Source of the DNA: Planctomycetota bacterium | Lineage (GTDB): Bacteria > Planctomycetota > Phycisphaerae > Sedimentisphaerales > Anaerohalosphaeraceae | DNA: 64,000 nt | Direction of reading: 5' to 3' | Assembly: GCA_029552545.1 (NCBI GenBank) | Contig: JAKPDO010000031.1 | Span: forward strand, 1-64,000 | In this document: piece by piece, positions 20,373 to 29,898 of the stretch | Position numbering within the stretch: the stretch's first letter is position 1 | How the letters are laid out: each line of letters begins with the position of its first letter | Translations under genes and position numbers: made by a program | Notes under the pieces: model-generated | The model's database searches: none | What the model was told of the DNA's origin: nothing | What the model saw: the letters and a program-made list of their open reading frames with translations, nothing else

Positions 20373-21008
20373 ATGCCAAAGAAAATTGTCTTAAATCCGG
20401 CGTATATTCTGGAGGCGGAGTCCCTGAACGGTCCTGTCGATTGGGCCGCTCTGTTCGGCCGCACGGCACCGGTGCAGATTGAAATCGGCTCCGGCAAGGG
20501 GACGTTTCTGGTGCATCAGGCCGCCGCGTTTCCGCAGACGGACTTTTTGGGGATTGAATGGTCCGCCGAATATTGCCGGCTGGCCGCCGACCGCATCGCC
20601 CGCCACCGGCTGACCAACGTTCGGATGATTCGCACGGATGCGGCCGATTTTCTCCGCCGGCACGTTGCCGACGGAACCGTCGAAATGATTCATCTGTACT
20701 TTCCCGACCCCTGGCCCAAACGCCGGCATCACAAACGGCGGTTTTTCAGCCGCGACAACCTCCATCAGATGCTTCGCTGTCTGCAGCCGGGCGGATGGAT
20801 TAACTTCGCAACCGACCATGCCGATTACTATGAACAGGCCCGGCGAATCGCACAGGAAGCCCAGGCCGATGGACGCGTCGAAACGGTGCCGTTCATTCGA
20901 CCCGCCGGAGCCCGCGAAGGCGAGATGACCGGCACCAATTATGAACGAAAATATCTCAAAGAGGGGCGGGCTGTTTACACCCTCACCCTGCGAAAGAGCG
21001 AACCATGA
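20373..21008 (+). CDS. trmB: tRNA (guanine-N7-)-methyltransferase
   Basis: VQIEIGSGKGTFLVHQAA, DFLGIEWSAEYCRLAADRI, IHLYFPDPWPKRRHHKRRFF. Start corrected to 20373. Confidence 0.95.
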   Translation: MPKKIVLNPAYILEAESLNGPVDWAALFGRTAPVQIEIGSGKGTFLVHQAAAFPQTDFLGIEWSAEYCRLAADRIARHRLTNVRMIRTDAADFLRRHVADGTVEMIHLYFPDPWPKRRHHKRRFFSRDNLHQMLRCLQPGGWINFATDHADYYEQARRIAQEAQADGRVETVPFIRPAGAREGEMTGTNYERKYLKEGRAVYTLTLRKSEP

Positions 21009-21724
21009 GTGAACTGCTGTCCTTGGATGATTTGCAGGCCTTGCTGCAGCGGCACAGCCGCACCCTCGAGCGGCTGACCGAGCTGCTGCTGGCTGAAAAC
21101 AAAATCCACAACTTAACGCGCATCACGGATTCCGAATCCGTCCGCATCCGTCATTTCCTCGATTCGCTGGCGGCCCTGAAGGTGCTCGAGCCGTTCGCCG
21201 AAGGCCGGACGCTCAAGTGCATCGACATCGGCTCCGGTGCCGGTTTTCCCGTGCTGCCGCTGGCGATAGCCCGTCCGAACTGGCGGTTTGTCTCGGTCGA
21301 AGCTACGGGCAAAAAGGCCGCCTTTCAGCGGAAGGTGATTGCGGAGCTGGAGCTGAAAAACGTGGAGGTGGTGGCCGAGAGGGCAGAGGAGCTGGCCCAT
21401 CAGAAGCGCTTTCGCGAGCAGTTTGATGCGGCGCTGGCAAGGGCGCTGGCGGATTTGTCCGTTGCGGCGGAGCTGTCGCTGGGGCTGGTGCGGCCCGGCG
21501 GACGGCTGCTGGCCTGGAAGGGGCCGAATATCGAGGACGAACTGAAGCGGGCGCAGGGGGCTCTCATCCAGATGGGCGCCTCCGAGGTCAAAACCTTTGC
21601 CTATGTCCTGCCGACCGCCCCGACCCCGGCCCATATGACCCTCATCGCCGCCGAAAAAACACACCCCACGCCCCCCGACCTGCCGCGCTCCTTCGCCCAA
21701 ATCAAACACAACCCCCTGAAATGA
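21005..21724 (+). CDS. rsmG: 16S rRNA (guanine527-N7)-methyltransferase
   Basis: NLTRITDSESVRIRHFLDSL, CIDIGSGAGFPVLPLAIARP, SVEATGKKAAFQRKV; overlaps trmB by 4 nt. Confidence 0.94.
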   Translation: MSELLSLDDLQALLQRHSRTLERLTELLLAENKIHNLTRITDSESVRIRHFLDSLAALKVLEPFAEGRTLKCIDIGSGAGFPVLPLAIARPNWRFVSVEATGKKAAFQRKVIAELELKNVEVVAERAEELAHQKRFREQFDAALARALADLSVAAELSLGLVRPGGRLLAWKGPNIEDELKRAQGALIQMGASEVKTFAYVLPTAPTPAHMTLIAAEKTHPTPPDLPRSFAQIKHNPLK

Positions 21725-21814
21725 ACTTGCATTACAGCAAAATGCTGGTCAGACCTGCGGCCTATCCTCCGAAACTACCGTGAAAAAAGAAAAAGCCAAT
21801 CCAGCAGCACCCTT

Positions 21815-21940
21815 GTCTTTCCCTCACAGACCGCTGTCATTCCCTTACAAGCCGCAACCATCCCCGCCCAGACCGCCGTCATTCCCACCCAAGCCGACGT
21901 CATTCCCGCGCAGGCCGACGTCATTCCCGCGCAGGCGGGA
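21815..21940. repeat. Tandem repeat, 21-bp period (GTCATTCCCGCGCAGGCCGAC-like), 6 units
   Basis: Units start at 21815, 21836, 21857, 21878, 21899, 21920, each headed by GTCATTCCC or a near variant; the last unit merges into the dRS3-like palindrome. Confidence 0.85.
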
Positions 21941-22143
21941 ATCCAGTCTTCCCGCGACTCGCCCTTCGAAGCTTTTAGCGAAAAAAGGAAGGCGTGAATC
22001 CATCGAAGCCTCCAGCAGCCAGAAAAATCTGGAATTCAAAACGAAAAACCAACCATCAAAAAAGAAATCACGGATTGCTTTCGGGCTCGCTCCTTCTTCA
22101 CCCTTCATTTATTTTAATTCCAAATTTACTCCCCAAAACCCCG

Positions 22144-22835
22144 GCCCCCAATAGCCCCTGGCGTAAGCCCGGGGAGAGGAGATAATATTTTTTTTCCCCG
22201 CCCTTGCGGGCGGGGCTATCTTCCAGCAGGCAGTGTCCAGACGCCAGTTATCAGTGAGCAGTTATCAGTTATCCTGCAAATTCGCCCCCCTCCTTTTCTT
22301 AATCCGTGTAATCCGTGTAATCTGTGGTTAATTGTTTCGGATTTCGAGATTTGGATTTCGGATTTACCCGGTTGCTGGATTCCCGCCTTCCTCCTTCGCT
22401 AAAAGCTTCGAAGGACAGGTCGCGGGGACAGGAGGAATGGATTCCCGCCTGCGCGGGAATGACAGTGAACGCGGGAATGACAGGGGCCTACACGCGGGAA
22501 TGACGGTGAAGGTAGGAATGGCGCAGGGGCGGCGCTGGATATCCTCCTTTCTCTTTCGCTAAAGCTTCGGAGGACAAGACGCAAGTTTCTTTTTCTTTCT
22601 CTAATCTGTGTCATCCGTGGAATCCGTGGTTAAAAATTGTTTCGCCGGAAGTTTCAGCGGCCAGACGCCAGTTGCCAGTTATCAGTCAGCAGTCGTCAGT
22701 TATCAGTTATCAGTGAGTAGTTATCCTGCAAATTTGTTTGCTTTTTTTGAATCTGTGAAATCTGTGTAATCCGTGGTTAAATCCTCTCTTCTTTCCCTAA
22801 TCCGTGAAATCCGTGGTTAAAAAGTTTTTCCCTCC
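22144..22835. repeat. Composite repeat cluster, largely inverted copy of the 16.1-16.8 kb cluster
   Basis: Contains reverse complements of the 'gccccgcccgcaagggcggggа'-type palindrome pair, 'gaatttgcaggataactgat', 'ttaaccacagattacacggattaag' and 'ccttcgaagctttagcgaa' modules. Confidence 0.8.
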
Positions 22836-22964
22836 GCTGCAGCTGCCCTCATCAAAAAGGGACTTGCCGAAATCTCCGAGATTGTGCTAAACTTGCAAGC
22901 TTTCTTAGCCGTAAAAGCCAAAAGGGTAAAAAACCTGTCTATCCATCAACGGAAAGGTAGTGGT

Positions 22965-24092
22965 ATGAAAAGAGGACTCTTTGGATTCTTTTTTGTTTTT
23001 ATTCTCGGAATTGCTTTGATTTTCGGCTGCAATGAAAGCATGGCCGGCCAGGCCGATGCCGGCAAGACCTCGGTAAAACAGGAAACCCCCGCCGCAACAC
23101 CCAGCCCGGGGCCTGCACCCGCCGGACCGGCCAAGCCCGCTGAAACCAAAGAACCTAAGAAGGAAGACAAAAAATCCATCGACGGCCCCAAAATCCTCGT
23201 CACCAAAGAATTCCACGACTTCGGCGAGATTGGGCCGGGGACCTATCATACCTGCACCTTTACCTTTAAGAACATCGGAAACAAAACATTAAAGATTGAC
23301 CATGTCCAGAGTACCTGCGGCTGCAGCGTCCCCCAGCTGGACAAGAAAGATTATGAACCCGGCGAGTCCGGAACTATCGAGGTGAAATTCCACGCCCCGA
23401 CCACAAGCGGGGAAACCAAAAAGCAGCTGTATATTGTCAGCAACGATCCTTCTAACGACCGGGCCCAGCTGGAGTTACGCGCGGTGGTGCAGGTAAACGT
23501 TCAGACCGAACCGGCGGAAGTATCCCTGATGCTCAACAAGCCCAATGCCGGTCTGGGACCCATCAAGATCAAAAGCACGGACGGAAAACCCTTCCGCATC
23601 ACCAAATTCACCTCGCAGGCGGACGCCTTCACCTGTGTGTTTGACCCAAATGCCGCGGCAACCGAGTTTACCCTGACCCCCCAGGTCAATCTGGATGTAT
23701 TATCCAAAAACCCAACCGGCGTAATGACCTTCGAGGTGGACCATCCGCAGGGCGGCATCCAGATGGTCCGATATAATGCCCTTCCGCGATATGAAATCAA
23801 TCGCCCCCGCATTATCCTGCAGAATGTCAAGGCCGGACAGAAAGAGCAGAAAGAGGTCGTAATTACCAGCCACTACGGCGATTCGCTCAAGATTGCCAAG
23901 TCCGCTTCCCGCGCCGGCCTGATGAAGATTGTCAAGCAGGAAATCAAAGACAACGCGCTGACCTTGACGATAGAGATTACGATGCCGGAACGGGAAACAG
24001 CCACTCGGCGGTACTTTTCCGACGAATTGACGATTCAATTCGACAATTCGCAGGAAGTGGAAATCCGTATCAGCGGCTGGTTTGCGAATTAA
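22965..24092 (+). CDS. DUF1573-type lipoprotein
   Basis: Lipobox signal MKRGLFGFFFVFILGIALIFGCNE; EFHDFGEIGPGTYHTCTFTFKNIGNKTLKIDHVQSTCGCSVPQLDKKDYEPGESGTIEV is the DUF1573 signature. Confidence 0.88.
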   Translation: MKRGLFGFFFVFILGIALIFGCNESMAGQADAGKTSVKQETPAATPSPGPAPAGPAKPAETKEPKKEDKKSIDGPKILVTKEFHDFGEIGPGTYHTCTFTFKNIGNKTLKIDHVQSTCGCSVPQLDKKDYEPGESGTIEVKFHAPTTSGETKKQLYIVSNDPSNDRAQLELRAVVQVNVQTEPAEVSLMLNKPNAGLGPIKIKSTDGKPFRITKFTSQADAFTCVFDPNAAATEFTLTPQVNLDVLSKNPTGVMTFEVDHPQGGIQMVRYNALPRYEINRPRIILQNVKAGQKEQKEVVITSHYGDSLKIAKSASRAGLMKIVKQEIKDNALTLTIEITMPERETATRRYFSDELTIQFDNSQEVEIRISGWFAN

Positions 24093-24219
24093 AGACCTTT
24101 TTATACCTCTTTCCGTCGCACCAACGCGGCCTGTGTAGGGAACCGCCGGCAGGACAGATTGTCTAACTTAACAGAACAAGCGTGTTTTCGTGTTTTTCGG
24201 CAGGTAAAGGCGGCTATCT

Positions 24220-25326
24220 ATGCTCAAAGCACTGCGCATCGCCAGTATGGCGGCTGTGATAAGCGCTGTCGTCGTTCTGGCGGCGGTGGCAATCCTCGGC
24301 TTTCGGGGCGACCCGGACATCGAGGCCTTTCTGGCCAAAGAAGGGGTCGTCGAGCAGTTTCGCAAGAAAAGCCAGACTGTACCCGCCGCCAAGGCCGATG
24401 CCGTGTCTCCGCTGGAGCAGGCCGCCAAGGCCTTTGCCTTACGGATCGACCCGCCGCCTCCGCCGCCGCCCCCCAAGCCCATTGAACCCCCCAAGCCGCC
24501 GGAGGTCAAACCGCCGCAACTGCCCAAACCTCCGGAACACAAGCAGCCCACGCTGAGTGCCAAGTTCACCCTGATTGCCACGGCCCGCTATCCGGAGCAT
24601 CCGGAAAAGTCGATGGCGTTGCTTCAGAATGTCCAGAACGAATACAAATGGTATCGTCAGGGGGAGCAGGTCGGCCATCTGGTTATCCAGGAAATCAAGG
24701 ACGGCTCCATTGTGCTTTATCAGGGCGGCAAGTTTAACTCCGAACTCTTTATGCCGGCCGCTACGCCGACAAAATCCCTGCTGAAATCGGATGAACAAAT
24801 CGCATCCTCTGCTCCAACAGGGCCTACTTCTTTGAATTCTTCCGAGGTCTCGGAAGAATCGGGCGAAGGGCCTGAAGCCGGCCCCTCTGCCGCTTCCGCC
24901 GAAGGGAAGTCCCTTTCCCGCCCCCAGATACCCCGTATCCCTCGACCGCAGCCGACTTCTGCGCCTCCGCGGATTACTACCACCCTGCGAACAAGCGAAG
25001 AATTGCCTGCTGTTGAAATGAGCCCCGAAGAGCAGATTCGCTCCATCGATGAAAGCATATCTGCTATTCAAAATATTATGAGACAAACGCCTCAGGAGGG
25101 GCAAACGGAAGAAGAACGTCAGGCCGAACAGCAGGCCTGGCAGGAGCTGCTGAAGGTGCTGGCCAAAGAAAAAGAGACGGCCGTTCAGTCGGCGCAACAA
25201 GCCAAAAAGCCCGCAGAACAGACCGCTGAAGGAAAAGAGAAAGAGGAAGCCAAACCGGCACCATCAGAGGAAGGCAGCCGTCCGGAAAGCACTCCGCAGT
25301 CAGAAAGTTCCGAGAAAATCGAATAA
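24220..25326 (+). CDS. Type II secretion-associated inner-membrane protein, GspC-like by position
   Basis: Single N-terminal TM, proline-rich linker (PPPPPPPKPIEPPKPPEVKPP), short beta-rich region, directly upstream of secretin. Confidence 0.5.
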   Translation: MLKALRIASMAAVISAVVVLAAVAILGFRGDPDIEAFLAKEGVVEQFRKKSQTVPAAKADAVSPLEQAAKAFALRIDPPPPPPPPKPIEPPKPPEVKPPQLPKPPEHKQPTLSAKFTLIATARYPEHPEKSMALLQNVQNEYKWYRQGEQVGHLVIQEIKDGSIVLYQGGKFNSELFMPAATPTKSLLKSDEQIASSAPTGPTSLNSSEVSEESGEGPEAGPSAASAEGKSLSRPQIPRIPRPQPTSAPPRITTTLRTSEELPAVEMSPEEQIRSIDESISAIQNIMRQTPQEGQTEEERQAEQQAWQELLKVLAKEKETAVQSAQQAKKPAEQTAEGKEKEEAKPAPSEEGSRPESTPQSESSEKIE

Positions 25327-25469
25327 TCCGTTGAATCCGCCCCTCTTTTATCCGATAAAACTCATCGAGCGTTTTTCCTGTCTTTTCAGGGAACCCGAAT
25401 GCAGCCCGATGGTCTGAATAGATAGGGATTTTCTGCTGGAAAAAGCCCTGAAAGAAGACGGAAAAGTAG

Positions 25470-25487
25470 TATGGGCAGGTGCCCATA
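25470..25487. promoter_or_regulatory. Perfect inverted repeat TATGGGC-AGGT-GCCCATA
   Basis: 7-bp perfect arms, 4-nt loop, in gspC-like/gspD intergenic region. Confidence 0.4.
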
Positions 25488-25577
25488 ACCGATAAAGAGA
25501 TAAATATAGGATAGTTTCGGAAAGGCGTCGGCGGGGAGCGATTGACCTTTCCCTGTGCATTTTTGACAGCGAACTGA

Positions 25578-28500
25578 TTGGAGCAGAATATGCACTTGAA
25601 CCGTTGCGGACGGCTGGCAAGCCAAACGAATTGGCGACTGGTTATCGGCTTATTGGCTATCTGGTTTATCTCGTATGAACAAATCTGCCCGGCCGGCGAA
25701 CCGTCCCGTACAGGGGTGGAGCGCAGCCGCCTCTACCGGACGAATCACCGCACAGCGGAGGAAATCAAATCAACCCTGCTTCAACTGGGAATCGGCCGGC
25801 GTGTGGACGCCCTTTCCGACAAGATTCTCATCGTAACCAGCGACCAGCCGGACGACTTGATACGGGCCTCGAGTCTTCTTCAGATGCTCGACCATGCGAG
25901 TGTGCGTATCCTTAAGCAGTGGCAGCCGTCGCCGGTCGGTCTGCCGAATCCGGAATACCTGTTCGAACAAATGAAGTTGTCAGAGCTTCAGGTGGGTACA
26001 CTGCTGGACCCGCCGGCCAGCAATGCGTCGGACCCTCTGCTGCTGGACGAGTACAAAGGGGGGCTGCTGGCCGTCGGAAGTGAAGCGATGATTGGACAGC
26101 TCGAGCAGATTATCAATCAATGGATTGCCAAACACCAGCCGAAGCCGACCGCAGCGCCTGCACCGTCCGCCGAGACAACACCTGCCCCCGCTTCCACCCC
26201 GCAGGCCGCTCCGACAGCTCCGGCGGTACAGGAACCGAATCAGCCCCAAGCCGAACCTGCAGCAGTTCCATCGGAGCCCTCCGCTGAAACACCTGCACAG
26301 CCGACCGCGCCGGCAGCCGCAGCTGAACCCAATCAGTCCGCCGCGCCTCAGGATGAGGATTTCTTCAGCCAGGAATTAATGAAAGCGCTGACAGCCGCAC
26401 AGGAAAAGGCCGAAGAGATTCAGAAAGAAATTGAAGCAGAAAAGCAAACCGCCCAGGATCAGGGCGAGGAAGAGCAGGCCCTGCTGGATGTGATTGAAGC
26501 GCTTCGCCGGCGTGCAGAAACGGAAGAGACCGCCGCAAAAGAGCCGAACCGGCCCGAAACGGCTGCAGAAAAAACTCCCGCTGCCGAACCGCAGCCGCAG
26601 AATGTCCCGGTTTCCCTGCTGGCGCGCCTGGAGGAACAGCTGGCTCGGCAGGAACAGCAGATTACCGAATTAAAGGCCCTGCTGGCGGAGCGAAGCAAAG
26701 AGCAGGAAAAGAAAGTGCAACCCGCACCATCCCTGCCGGAACCGGTGATTCCGGAAGGGGAGAAAGAACTGGAACTGACGATTACCCTGCCGGAAAAGGT
26801 GGAAATCACCCAGCTGATTGAACTGGTCGGCAAGCAGCTGGGGCTCAACTATATGTATGACCCGACACAGGTGCGCGGGGATGTGCAGCTGAAGATTCAC
26901 GATGGGAAAATCAAGGTCAAGGACACCTATGCACTGCTCGAGTCGGTCATGCGGTTCAAGGGGTTCGTAATGACCCGTCGAGGCAATCTGGTCACCATTG
27001 TGCCGGCCAGCCAAATCAAGCAGGCCGACCCGGTGATTGTCTCGCCGGATGAACCGATTGTCCCGGGGGATGTGATTGTCAGCAGCGTTTTCCAGCTGAA
27101 ACACATTTCGCCGGCGGCGGCTCAAAAAATGCTCACGGACCTGCAGCTGGGAACCTCCTTTGTGCCGGTCAACGAAACCAACACGCTGATTGTAACGGAC
27201 TACTCCTACCGAATGGACCGCATCAATCAGGTGATTGCGCTGGTGGACGTGGCGGGGGAGCCGAAACGCTTTGCCTACCGGCAGCTGCAGTATACTTCCG
27301 CGGCGGACATTCTCAACAAACTGAAGACGCTGACGGCCCAGATGAGCGGCATTTCCGTGGCCTCCGCTCCCAGTTCGGAAGAGGGGGCGGCCGCCCGTTC
27401 CGCCGCCCCGATTGTTCAGCGGGATGCACAGGGTCGGGTCATAGCAACCCGTCCGCAGCCGACACCCCAGCCGCCTGCGGCAGCTCCGACCACACCCACT
27501 CAGGAAACCGTGTTTCTCGACACCGACGAGCGGACCAACCGGATTCTGATAATCGGATACGCCGCCCAGATTCAAACCATCCAGGAACTGATTGACACGC
27601 TGGATGTGCCTAAGTATTACCTGCGATACGTCCGCGAATACTTCATTCAGCACGTAGAGGCGGCGGAGGTCGTGACGGCCCTGAACGAACTGGGGCTGGC
27701 CAACGTGAACATCGGCAGCCAGAGTGCTTCCCGCCAGACAACGACCGCACGGCCGACTTTGGCCCGCACGACCCAGCCCGGCCAGCCGGTTCAGGCCGTT
27801 CAGCCGACCGCTGCTCCTGCCGCCGCGACGGGCGGCGAAGACCAGCCGTACATTTCGATTCGGCCCAACACCAACTCGCTGCTGGTAAATGCCACCAAAG
27901 ACCAGCACGAGGCAATTGAAATGGTGATTTCCCATGTGGACGTCAAACAGAAGGACCAGCGGACGATTCAGGAATATGAGATTCAGAATGTTGATGCCCT
28001 CTCCGTAGTCAAGACACTGGAGGATTTGGGGATTATTGCGCCGGGCAAGAGCGAAGAGAGCCGCAGCCAAACCCGCAGCACCGCCGCCGGCACACGCCAA
28101 ACCGCCGGGCAGATGATGCAGCCCGCCCAGCCGGAGATGCCGACAGCCCTGGCCCTGCCGACCATCGAAGGCGAAACCGTGACAGAGCTGGCGGCTTCTC
28201 AGCCGCAGATTGCGATTCTCGAATCGACCAACTCGCTGCTGGTGCACGCGACTCCGCGACAGCACGAGGCCATCTCGCTGGTTATCGCCCACGTGGACCG
28301 CACACTCGAGCGGGTTTCGACGCCGTATGTGGTCTATCCGCTGGAAAATCAGGACCCGGAAGAGCTGGCAGAGGTGCTGAATGAACTGATTCAGGAAACG
28401 ATGCAGCAGCAGACCCAGAAGTCCTCGCCGGATGCCAAGATACAGACCGCTCCGACCCCAACAACGACGCCTCTGCCAACCAAGGAAGAAGAACGCATTC

Positions 28501-29579
28501 GAATCATTCCGGACCCCAAAACCTATTCGCTGATTGTGTATGCCAACAAAAAAAATCAGCAATGGGTCGGCGACCTGATTCGCGAACTGGACCAGTACCG
28601 CCCGCAGGTCCTGCTGGACTGCACACTGGTGGAGATTACTAAGAACGAAAAATTTGAATACGACCTCGATATTATCTCGAAAACCTACAGCGAAACAGAT
28701 TTGCGTTCAGGCACGGGCAGCGGAGCTTTAATCGGCCAACTGGATTCGTTCACAAGCGACCGCTATGCTGACGCGAGAGTCACAACATCAGCTGAAAAAG
28801 ATGTTTTCAAAGCGTTTTACAACAGCGCCCATGTGCAGGGGCTGCTGACCGCGATTCAAACCAAAGGATACGGGCGCATCATGGCCCGGCCGAAAATCTT
28901 AGTTAATGACAATCAGGAAGGAGAAATCAAAACGGAAAATCAAACCTCCATTGCACAGCAGAAAAGTATTGTTCAGCCGGCTACCGGAACTTCGCCTTCC
29001 TACACCACAACTGACGTGAGCTTTGCAGATTATTCCTCCGGAATCACCCTGAAAATCAAACCTCATATCAGCAAAGGGGATATGCTTCGGCTGGAAATCA
29101 GTCTGAACCGCAAGGATTTTGATTTCTCGCGCGGAAAAGATGTTACTGTTGCCGGAGAGACCTATCCGCGGCCGCCGGATTTGCTTTCCACGGATGTAAA
29201 CACGGTCGCCACAGTTCCGGACGGCACCACCATTATTTTAGGCGGCTTGGAAACAATCAAACAGTCTAAAGGCACGTCCAAAATGCCCCTCATTGGGGAT
29301 TTGCCGATTGTAGGCGGTCTGTTTCGCGGTGTAGATGATTCCGGCCAGCAGGGCAAGCTTTACGTGTTCGTGAAGGCCAACATTATTCGCCCCGGCGACC
29401 GCGGCGGAATGGATGATATGCGGCGGGTATCCGGGCGGAATCGACGGGCGTTTGAAGAGGAAGAGCGGCAGTTCCAGCGGGCTCAGGACTGGCCGGGGAT
29501 TGAGCCAAAGCCGATGGAGCCGGAACGGGTGCTTGAAGAAGATGAGGTCCAGACCAGCGAGGAAGAACAACTGTATTAA
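25578..29579 (+). CDS. gspD: Type II secretion system secretin (GspD), very large
   Basis: Several N-domain repeats (SVFQLKHISPAAAQKMLTDL..., TNTLIVTDYSYRMDRINQVIALVD), secretin core QVLLDCTLVEITKNEKFEYDLD, VPDGTTIILGGLETIKQSKGTSKMPLIGDLPIVGGLFR. Confidence 0.93.
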   Translation: MEQNMHLNRCGRLASQTNWRLVIGLLAIWFISYEQICPAGEPSRTGVERSRLYRTNHRTAEEIKSTLLQLGIGRRVDALSDKILIVTSDQPDDLIRASSLLQMLDHASVRILKQWQPSPVGLPNPEYLFEQMKLSELQVGTLLDPPASNASDPLLLDEYKGGLLAVGSEAMIGQLEQIINQWIAKHQPKPTAAPAPSAETTPAPASTPQAAPTAPAVQEPNQPQAEPAAVPSEPSAETPAQPTAPAAAAEPNQSAAPQDEDFFSQELMKALTAAQEKAEEIQKEIEAEKQTAQDQGEEEQALLDVIEALRRRAETEETAAKEPNRPETAAEKTPAAEPQPQNVPVSLLARLEEQLARQEQQITELKALLAERSKEQEKKVQPAPSLPEPVIPEGEKELELTITLPEKVEITQLIELVGKQLGLNYMYDPTQVRGDVQLKIHDGKIKVKDTYALLESVMRFKGFVMTRRGNLVTIVPASQIKQADPVIVSPDEPIVPGDVIVSSVFQLKHISPAAAQKMLTDLQLGTSFVPVNETNTLIVTDYSYRMDRINQVIALVDVAGEPKRFAYRQLQYTSAADILNKLKTLTAQMSGISVASAPSSEEGAAARSAAPIVQRDAQGRVIATRPQPTPQPPAAAPTTPTQETVFLDTDERTNRILIIGYAAQIQTIQELIDTLDVPKYYLRYVREYFIQHVEAAEVVTALNELGLANVNIGSQSASRQTTTARPTLARTTQPGQPVQAVQPTAAPAAATGGEDQPYISIRPNTNSLLVNATKDQHEAIEMVISHVDVKQKDQRTIQEYEIQNVDALSVVKTLEDLGIIAPGKSEESRSQTRSTAAGTRQTAGQMMQPAQPEMPTALALPTIEGETVTELAASQPQIAILESTNSLLVHATPRQHEAISLVIAHVDRTLERVSTPYVVYPLENQDPEELAEVLNELIQETMQQQTQKSSPDAKIQTAPTPTTTPLPTKEEERIRIIPDPKTYSLIVYANKKNQQWVGDLIRELDQYRPQVLLDCTLVEITKNEKFEYDLDIISKTYSETDLRSGTGSGALIGQLDSFTSDRYADARVTTSAEKDVFKAFYNSAHVQGLLTAIQTKGYGRIMARPKILVNDNQEGEIKTENQTSIAQQKSIVQPATGTSPSYTTTDVSFADYSSGITLKIKPHISKGDMLRLEISLNRKDFDFSRGKDVTVAGETYPRPPDLLSTDVNTVATVPDGTTIILGGLETIKQSKGTSKMPLIGDLPIVGGLFRGVDDSGQQGKLYVFVKANIIRPGDRGGMDDMRRVSGRNRRAFEEEERQFQRAQDWPGIEPKPMEPERVLEEDEVQTSEEEQLY

Positions 29580-29587
29580 ATCGGCAG

Positions 29588-29670
29588 GAACAGGTCGCGG
29601 GGGCAGGAGGAATGGATTCCCGCCTTCCTTCTTCGCTGAAGCTTCGAAGGACAAGTCGCGGGAATGACAA
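29588..29670. repeat. Composite dRS3/'GAAGCTTCGAAGG' repeat
   Basis: ggtcgcgggggcaggaggaatggattcccgccttccttcttcgctgaagcttcgaaggacaagtcgcggg; same as 30190-30260. Confidence 0.85.
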
Positions 29671-29767
29671 GGGCCGCGGGAATGACAGAGGCAAAGAGAA
29701 TGACAGAGGCAAAGGGAATGACAGAGACAGCGGGAATGACAGAGACAACGGGAAGAACGCAGACAGG
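29660..29767. repeat. Tandem repeat, 18-bp period (GGGAATGACAGAGRCARM), 6 units
   Basis: gggaatgacaagggccgc / gggaatgacagaggcaaa / gagaatgacagaggcaaa / gggaatgacagagacagc / gggaatgacagagacaac / gggaagaacgcagacagg. Confidence 0.9.
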
Positions 29768-29898
29768 AGAAAAGATTGATTGAAAGGCGAGAAAAGATTG
29801 ACTGAAAGGAATGACAAGACATGGGAAGGACAGCAAGGTGCGGGAACGGTACCAGGGGCGAGTCAACCTGTCACTCCCGCGAAGGCGGGAGTCCAGAA

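Noticed and set aside
21780-22154. 124-aa ORF with PPSFPPKPTSFPRR repeats
   Set aside because: Reads through the 21-bp tandem repeat and dispersed palindromes; no credible start context or domain.
25348-25625. Short minus-strand ORFs between the gspC-like gene and gspD
   Set aside because: No recognisable domain, inconsistent with operon direction; likely chance ORFs.
26670-28562. 630-aa minus-strand ORF antisense to gspD
   Set aside because: Low-complexity His/Arg/Gly/Leu-rich translation typical of the antisense of a GC-rich gene; gspD has clear family motifs.
29238-29866. ORFs with repeated 'LSFPLSLSFPL' or 'SVIPFASVI' peptides
   Set aside because: Translations of 18-bp tandem repeats; open in several frames, no signal for coding selection.
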